Below the pieces are notes generated by a model. That model did not search any database, was not told the origin of the DNA, and was given only the letters and a program-made list of their open reading frames with translations. A stretch of 10,985 nt of DNA from Circinella umbellata (lineage: Eukaryota > Mucoromycota > Mucoromycetes > Mucorales > Lichtheimiaceae), in NCBI GenBank assembly GCA_025093555.1, contig JAIWNF010000200.1, positions 1 through 10,985 on the forward strand, written 5' to 3'. Below, piece by piece: positions 7,063 to 10,985 of the stretch (its first letter is position 1; every line of letters begins with the position of its first letter). The position numbers and the translations under genes are program-made.

Positions 7063-8197
7063 CGATGAAGGATGGACTATTGACGCAAGATTTGGCACCC
7101 ACAAAATTACTGTGATGAATGGTATAAATACCGCCTCATGGTCCGTGGCAATGCGAGAGAAGATAATTATTCACATCGGTTTGGAAAGTTGTTTCAGCAG
7201 TTTATAGTTGATATATATGCAAAGATGGAAGCCAATTGTTTGGGATTTATTCGTCATAACCAAAATAGACTATGGCCAGACCCTTATCATAATGTTGTAG
7301 ATGCTATGCATGTTGGTGATAATGACATGGCAACTGTTAGAAAGCGTGTTATTTTACCATCATCATTTATTGGGTCCCCTCGGCACATGCAACAGCTATA
7401 CCAAGATGCCATGAGTATTGTACGACGCTTTGGAAAGCCAGATCTTTTTGTGACGATGACCACAAATCCCAGGTGGCCTGAAATTGAAAATTCTCTTTTA
7501 CCAGGCCAATGTGCTTCTGATCGTCCTGATCTCACTACTCGCGTTTTTCGCTTGAAGCTAAAAGAACTTATAGATGACCTCACAAAGAATATGGTTCTTA
7601 GTAAAGTGGTCGGGCATGTTCATAGGGTAGAATTTCAAAAGCGTGGATTACCTCATGCCCATATTCTATTAATTCTTGCAAATGAGGATAAACCTCAAAC
7701 TGGTGCTAATTGTGATGACATTGTTTCTGCTGAGCTTCCTGATGCAGAACAATATCCAGATGCACGGACAACAGTTGAGCGTCACATGATCCATGGTCCA
7801 TGTGGCCTTTTAAATCCTCGCTCTCCATGCATGGAAGATGGAAGATGTACAAAGCGCTTTCCTAAGAAATTTAATGATGATACGCAAATGAATGAGGATG
7901 GCTACCCAATATATCGTCGTCGTAATAATGGTATATATATTGTAGAACACGGAAATAGAATTGACAATCGATGGGTAGTTCCACATAATCTGTACCTATG
8001 TACCAAATACGATTCACATATTAATGTTGAAATCTGTACCTCCATCCAATCAATCAAATACATTTACAAATACATATTTAAAGGTCATGACCGCTCATCT
8101 GCTGCTATCATTCAACGTACTGGTACAACCTCTGAAATCAATAATGAAGATGCTGAGGCAGTTGATGAAATTCAAACTTTTCTTGATGCCCATTATG
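7063..8197 (+). pseudogene. Helitron Rep (HUH) endonuclease core, best-preserved part
   Basis: DEGWTIDA (from 7064) is one frame off from CDEWYKYRLMVRG, so a single-base shift lies near 7100. From 7138 the frame is open. Counting from that ATG: FVTMTTNPRW at 104-113, the HUH motif H173-A-H175 inside GLPHAHILL, a Cys/His cluster H219, C222, C231 and C237 (HGPCG...CMEDGRC), and the two-tyrosine motif Y308-I-Y-K-Y312 before IFKGHDR. The His pair coordinates the metal. Y308 and Y312, four apart as in active Helitron Reps, would attack the DNA strand. All core residues I can check are intact, in contrast to the rest of the element. The match stops exactly at the hAT insertion, and the frame runs 20 more hAT-encoded codons to TGA 8257-8259. 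Confidence 0.95.
8190..8197. repeat. Left 8-bp target-site duplication of the hAT element
   Basis: CCATTATG directly precedes the left TIR and is repeated exactly at 9258-9265. Eight bases is the diagnostic duplication length for hAT transposons. Confidence 0.95.
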
Positions 8198-8211
8198 TAG
8201 GGTTCTTAGTA

Positions 8212-8360
8212 GACCGATCCGGATCGGATTGGCACCATTTCGAATCCGATCCGTTTTGAAACGGATCAGATTTTCAGAAATCCGGATTGTCCACGGATTA
8301 GAAAATTGCAATCCGAATCCGTTTCGTGAAAATCCGGATTGAATCCGTAATCCGTAATGC
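8212..8360. repeat. Left subterminal ATCCG array of the hAT element
   Basis: There are about 15 copies of ATCCG or its complement CGGAT in about 150 bp, often fused as ATCCGGAT or AATCCGAATCCG. In hAT elements, clustered subterminal motifs are transposase binding sites (family knowledge). The mixed orientation favours that reading over a simple tandem repeat. Confidence 0.9.
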
Positions 8361-8554
8361 AAAAGAATCAATTAGATGAAAGTCTAGGCTATATAGTAGA
8401 TGTCACAGTATTTTTTCATGAGAGAGGGTGTTTTACAAGATTGTGTCTGGTAGTCGTTTGAGATCGTTTAAGAAAAGTAAAACATTGGTAACAAAGGTGG
8501 ATTATTTTTAGATGATTTTATTATTTTGGTTTGAAAAACATAATAGGAAATAAA

Positions 8555-8750
8555 TAAGTTATAATAAAAAAAGAATTGTAGTAAAAAAAGAATTGTAGTA
8601 ATAAAAAGTTATAATAATGGGAAAAAAGAAGTTACAATAGAAAAGAAAGTTATAGTTGAAAAAAATTATAGTGGGAAAGTTATAGAAGGAAAAAAAAAGT
8701 TATAGTGATAAAAAAGTTTATAGTGAAAAAAAAAGTTATGATGGTGGTAG
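8555..8750. repeat. Degenerate AAAAAGTTATAGT repeats in the hAT interior
   Basis: Purine-rich units of about 15-22 bp resembling GAAAAAAAGTTATAGTG recur across the stretch. Within it an exact 17-bp unit, AAAAAAAGAATTGTAGT, is duplicated at 8566-8582 and 8583-8599. It is non-coding filler between the two subterminal arrays. Confidence 0.75.
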
Positions 8751-9085
8751 AAATATAACATGACGTGGATTTTTTTTTGTGGGGGTGAGTAGTGTGCTGA
8801 AATAAAAAAGAGGTGTAAGTTTACCTTTTCTGTTTACAACCAAATAAAAGTTCATAATTCTTTTTATAATAATTAAGTTCATTAATCTCTCTTTTTAATC
8901 TTCAATGTTTGTTTTTTTCTTTTCAAATATTTTTTTTCTATATTAAAGCCATTACTACTTTTCTTTTCAACTGCTCTATTCAAGTATATAATAGTATACA
9001 AAAACTTACTCTCTTCTTTATTTGAATATATATATATACCTTACCACAGCATTGTTAAAACTTTGATCCATTACTCTATAATTAT
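8751..9085. other. AT-rich hAT interior without a gene
   Basis: No frame of meaningful length and no transposase motif are seen here. A short G-run (about 8779-8786) and a TATATATATA stretch near 9030 are the only local features. Confidence 0.6.
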
Positions 9086-9243
9086 AATGACGGATCAGAA
9101 AAATCCGACGGATCCATAGATCTCAATCCGTTTACAATCCGGATTGTAGAATTACGATCCGAATCCGATCCGAATCCGTTGAGACACAATCCGAATCCGA
9201 TCCAATCTGTATGAAAAACGGATCGGTTTATAAATCCGGATTG
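9086..9243. repeat. Right subterminal ATCCG array of the hAT element
   Basis: There are about 15 ATCCG/CGGAT words, including runs such as GATCCGAATCCGATCCGAAT. They mirror the left array in density and distance from the TIR. Confidence 0.9.
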
Positions 9244-9257
9244 TACTAAGATCCCTA

Positions 9258-9265
9258 CCATTATG
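9258..9265. repeat. Right 8-bp target-site duplication of the hAT element
   Basis: CCATTATG follows the right TIR and is identical to 8190-8197. The Helitron reading resumes at 9266 (TTTCAGCT). Confidence 0.95.
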
Positions 9266-9749
9266 TTTCAGCTTCAGAAGGATGTTGGCGTTTATTTTCA
9301 TTTTCTCTTCATAATAAATTTCTCTCTCATCAACGATGGCTATACATTTAGAGAATGAACATACAGTTCATTTTGAAGAAGGCAAAAATCCAGAAGCAGT
9401 TGTCGGACGTGTCCATGAAACTACATTAACTGTATGGTTCCAGTATAACCAACAATATCAGCATGCCTGTCAAATCCTTTATCCTGATTTTCCAGAACAG
9501 TATGTACTTATTACGCTTGAACGTCGCTGGAAACTTCATGAACGTGGCTTTAGTGGTACTATTGATCGCATTTATGCTGTCTCTCTACACGAAGTACAAA
9601 AATATCACCTTCGACTTTTACTTTACCATGTACCTGGTGCAACTTCCTTTGATGATTTACGCACCATTAATATTGGAACTCCAGAGCAACAATTGTTGCC
9701 TTCATTTCAAGCCACTGTGCGGGCACATGGTTTATTAACAGATCAGTAA
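9266..9749 (+). pseudogene. Helitron Rep-to-helicase linker, shifted frame
   Basis: After the hAT element the Rep frame continues with SASEGCWRLFSFSLHNKF to about 9330. The conserved reading then moves by one base to the frame of ATG 9336, starting MAIHLENEHTVHFEEG. A base was probably lost between CAACG and ATGGC. The 137-codon piece carries family segments such as YPDFPEQYV, RIYAVSLHE, YHLRLLLYHV and GATSFDDLR. It ends at TAA 9747-9749 inside LLTDQ-EWSDCLDQA, where the family continues, so the stop is premature. The ATG at 9336 is internal, not a real start. Confidence 0.9.
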
Positions 9750-10605
9750 GAGTGGAGTGATTGTCTTGATCAAGCAGATACATACCAGTACCCACGTGCA
9801 CTTCAGCATCTTTTGCCAACATATTAGTATTCTGCCGCCCTGAAAACCCCCATGCTCTGTGGTTAGGGCATCAAAATGATATATCCAAAGACTTTTTACA
9901 TGCAGCACGCCAAGATCTAAGCGATCCAAACTTACAATTTACAGATGCGATATACAACCAAGTATTGTTAGATATCGAATGTGTGTTAATTCCATTATTA
10001 AGGTCATTGCGTGAATTTGACGATTTTATCGTGCTAGAACCTGTACATGATGGTGCAAACATGGAAGAGCCACTACTGATACTTGAGCACCATCAACTGT
10101 CAGCACATCGTGCCTTACGACCAGCCCGCCAGTACGAATTTAATAATAATCAGCAAGTCATCTATGATGCTATAAACAACTCTATAGCTGCTCCCCAACA
10201 ACAATCAAAACTGCATTTTGTAGATGGTCCAGGAGGAACCAGAAAAACATATCTCTTTAATGCTATTCTTAAAAACGTCTAAAGAAATAATTCTATTGCT
10301 CTTGCTGTTGCTACAAGTGGTACTGCAGCTTTATTGCTTGATGGTGGACGTACAGCCCATTCAACATTCAAAATTCCATTAGAAACAAATGAAACGTCGG
10401 TATGTGGCTTTACGCCTCGCTCTGATACGCAAGATTAATAAAATTAGCAAGCATAATCATTTGGGATGAAGCATCCATGATTAGTCGCGATGTAATTGAA
10501 ACCGTTAACCATAGCATTCAAGACATAATGCGTTCTGTGAATCCAGATCTTGAAAATATTCCCTTTGGTGGAAAAGTTGTTGTGTTTGGCGGCGATTTTC
10601 ATCAG
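9750..10605 (+). pseudogene. Helitron PIF1-like helicase, N-terminal half, with a Walker A mutation
   Basis: EWSDCLDQADTYQYPRALQH keeps the previous frame. A one-base loss in the T-run near 9810 moves the reading to the frame of FANILVFCRPENPHALWLG. That frame is open to TAA 10280-10282 and includes the ATP site FVDGPGGTRKTY, where the Walker A Gly before Lys is replaced by Arg (AGA, probably from GGA). After the [22 protein letters not shown] and [12 protein letters not shown] follow. A further one-base loss near 10427 leads to [19 protein letters not shown] (Walker B DEAS) and VVVFGGDFHQ. The Arg would be expected to abolish ATP binding even without the stops. Confidence 0.92.
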
Positions 10606-10703
10606 GTACTTAATTTAAAATAAAGAAGCTTATGTTAGTCAGGGATAAGAGTTCAGTGCTTTTGTTAATCAATTTGATAATACTTATATATAATATTTTG
10701 CAG
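10606..10703 (+). other. Helitron helicase intron
   Basis: This intron is 98 bp, with donor GTACTT and acceptor TTTTGCAG, in phase 0. It splits the helicase motif GDFHQ|VLPVIP exactly between Gln and Val, which makes both boundaries certain by conservation. Reading through would give a stop at 10621. Confidence 0.9.
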
Positions 10704-10985
10704 GTTCTTCCTGTGATACCAAATGGGGAACGTCCTCAAATCATAGCTCAATGTTTGAACCGATCTTCCATTTGGCGTCACATTGAAGTACACCATCTTC
10801 ATATAAATATACGTGTTCAGCAAGCTGCAAATACTGTTGATGGCGCTGAATTACGCGATTTTGCAGAATATCTCTTGCGTATTGGTAACGGCTCAGAGCC
10901 ATTGGTGCCTGGCACTGAAGACCGAGTTCTTATTAGTCCCCATATGCTTATGCCACGCTATAATACATATGATCTGATTAGGGAT
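10704..10985 (+). pseudogene. Helitron PIF1-like helicase, continuing past the window edge
   Basis: The frame is open for all 94 codons to the last base. Segments typical of Helitron helicases are VLPVIPNGERPQIIAQCLN, SSIWRHIEVHHL, a variant of the usual L-x-x-N-M-R motif (LHINIR, with Ile for Met), LRIGNGSEP and RVLISPHM. No further lesion is visible in this exon. The C-terminal UvrD_C/RecD-like part and the 3' terminus would lie downstream. Confidence 0.92.

Larger units (their letters stand above)
8198..9257. mobile_element. Non-autonomous hAT transposon nested in the Helitron
   Basis: The element is 1060 bp. Its TIRs are TAGGGTTCTTAGTA at 8198-8211 and, on the other strand, TAGGGATCTTAGTA at 9244-9257, matching at 13 of 14 positions. 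It is flanked by perfect CCATTATG duplications. Inside each end lies a dense array of ATCCG/CGGAT words, and the centre is AT-rich with short repeats. No transposase frame is present, so it depends on a hAT transposase encoded elsewhere. Joining 8197 to 9266 regenerates DAHY-V-SASEGCWRLF, the continuous Helitron sequence. This proves the boundaries and shows that the element arrived after the Helitron. Confidence 0.95.
5494..10985 (+). mobile_element. Degenerate Helitron (rolling-circle transposon), right end outside the window
   Basis: One transposon gene can be followed across several frames. It has a zinc-knuckle array, the conserved Helitron pre-Rep region, a Rep (HUH) nuclease with two catalytic tyrosines, and a PIF1-family helicase. 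At least three spliceosomal introns interrupt it. Helitrons move by rolling-circle replication: Rep nicks one strand and the fused helicase unwinds it. This copy has three in-frame stops before the Rep core (plus a fourth made by a 14-bp insertion), two more in the helicase half, at least four single-base frameshifts, and a 1060-bp hAT insertion. It cannot make a full protein. Neither the 5' TC end nor the 3' hairpin-CTRR end was found. The latter should lie beyond 10985. Confidence 0.95.

Noticed and set aside
7287..7583. A 98-codon minus-strand frame
   Set aside because: It lies opposite the well-conserved Rep core, has no motif of its own, and is a shadow of the coding strand.
8138..8371. 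A minus-strand frame rich in Ile, Arg and Asn across the hAT left end
   Set aside because: It is a translation artefact of the ATCCG array and straddles the hAT boundary.
1..10985. tRNA, rRNA or CRISPR features
   Set aside because: No cloverleaf, rRNA-like conserved block or spaced identical repeats were seen on either strand.

Overview
The window looks like nuclear DNA of an early-diverging fungus, most likely Mucoromycota (inference). The reasons are very AT-rich spacers, short spliceosomal introns of about 70-105 bp, a Helitron whose N-terminus carries zinc knuckles, and a gag-like fragment of the kind I associate with Mucoromycota Ty3 retroelements. There are no bacterial operons, rRNA, tRNA or CRISPR arrays. 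Almost everything recognisable is mobile DNA or a decayed gene.

Layout. 1-803 (minus strand): an intronless, extremely AT-rich gene for a Cys/His-rich protein. It is open for 210 codons, then broken at an A8 run, and continues in another frame to the window edge. Across both frames it holds three C-C-C-H modules. 897-1394 (minus): a gag-like pseudogene with one internal stop. 1831-3205 (plus): a four-exon pseudogene of an unrecognised family, with clear intron phases but three stops in exon 1, one stop in exon 3, one homopolymer frameshift and a lost splice donor. 3206-4020: a pyrimidine-rich degenerate repeat tract with a perfect (TTA)24 microsatellite. 4021-5493: a gene desert holding a 22-bp tandem repeat, a possible 302-bp TA-flanked MITE, small hairpins and a direct repeat pair. 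5494-10985 (plus): a Helitron, running off the right edge.

The Helitron encodes, in order, a zinc-knuckle array with an exact 50-residue period, the conserved pre-Rep region, the Rep (HUH) endonuclease with both catalytic tyrosines, and a PIF1-type helicase. It is dead: I count Cys-to-stop changes, other stops, single-base frameshifts, a 14-bp insertion that looks like an excision footprint, and a Walker A change (Gly to Arg). Inside the Rep-to-helicase linker sits a 1060-bp non-autonomous hAT element (8198-9257) with 14-bp terminal inverted repeats, a perfect 8-bp target duplication and dense ATCCG subterminal arrays. Removing it together with one target copy restores the Helitron codon exactly.

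The hAT element inserted into an existing Helitron copy, so the window records at least two layers of transposition. I see no complete active gene system. The strongest candidates for something undescribed are the three-module Cys/His protein at the left edge and the unnamed four-exon family at 1831-3205.
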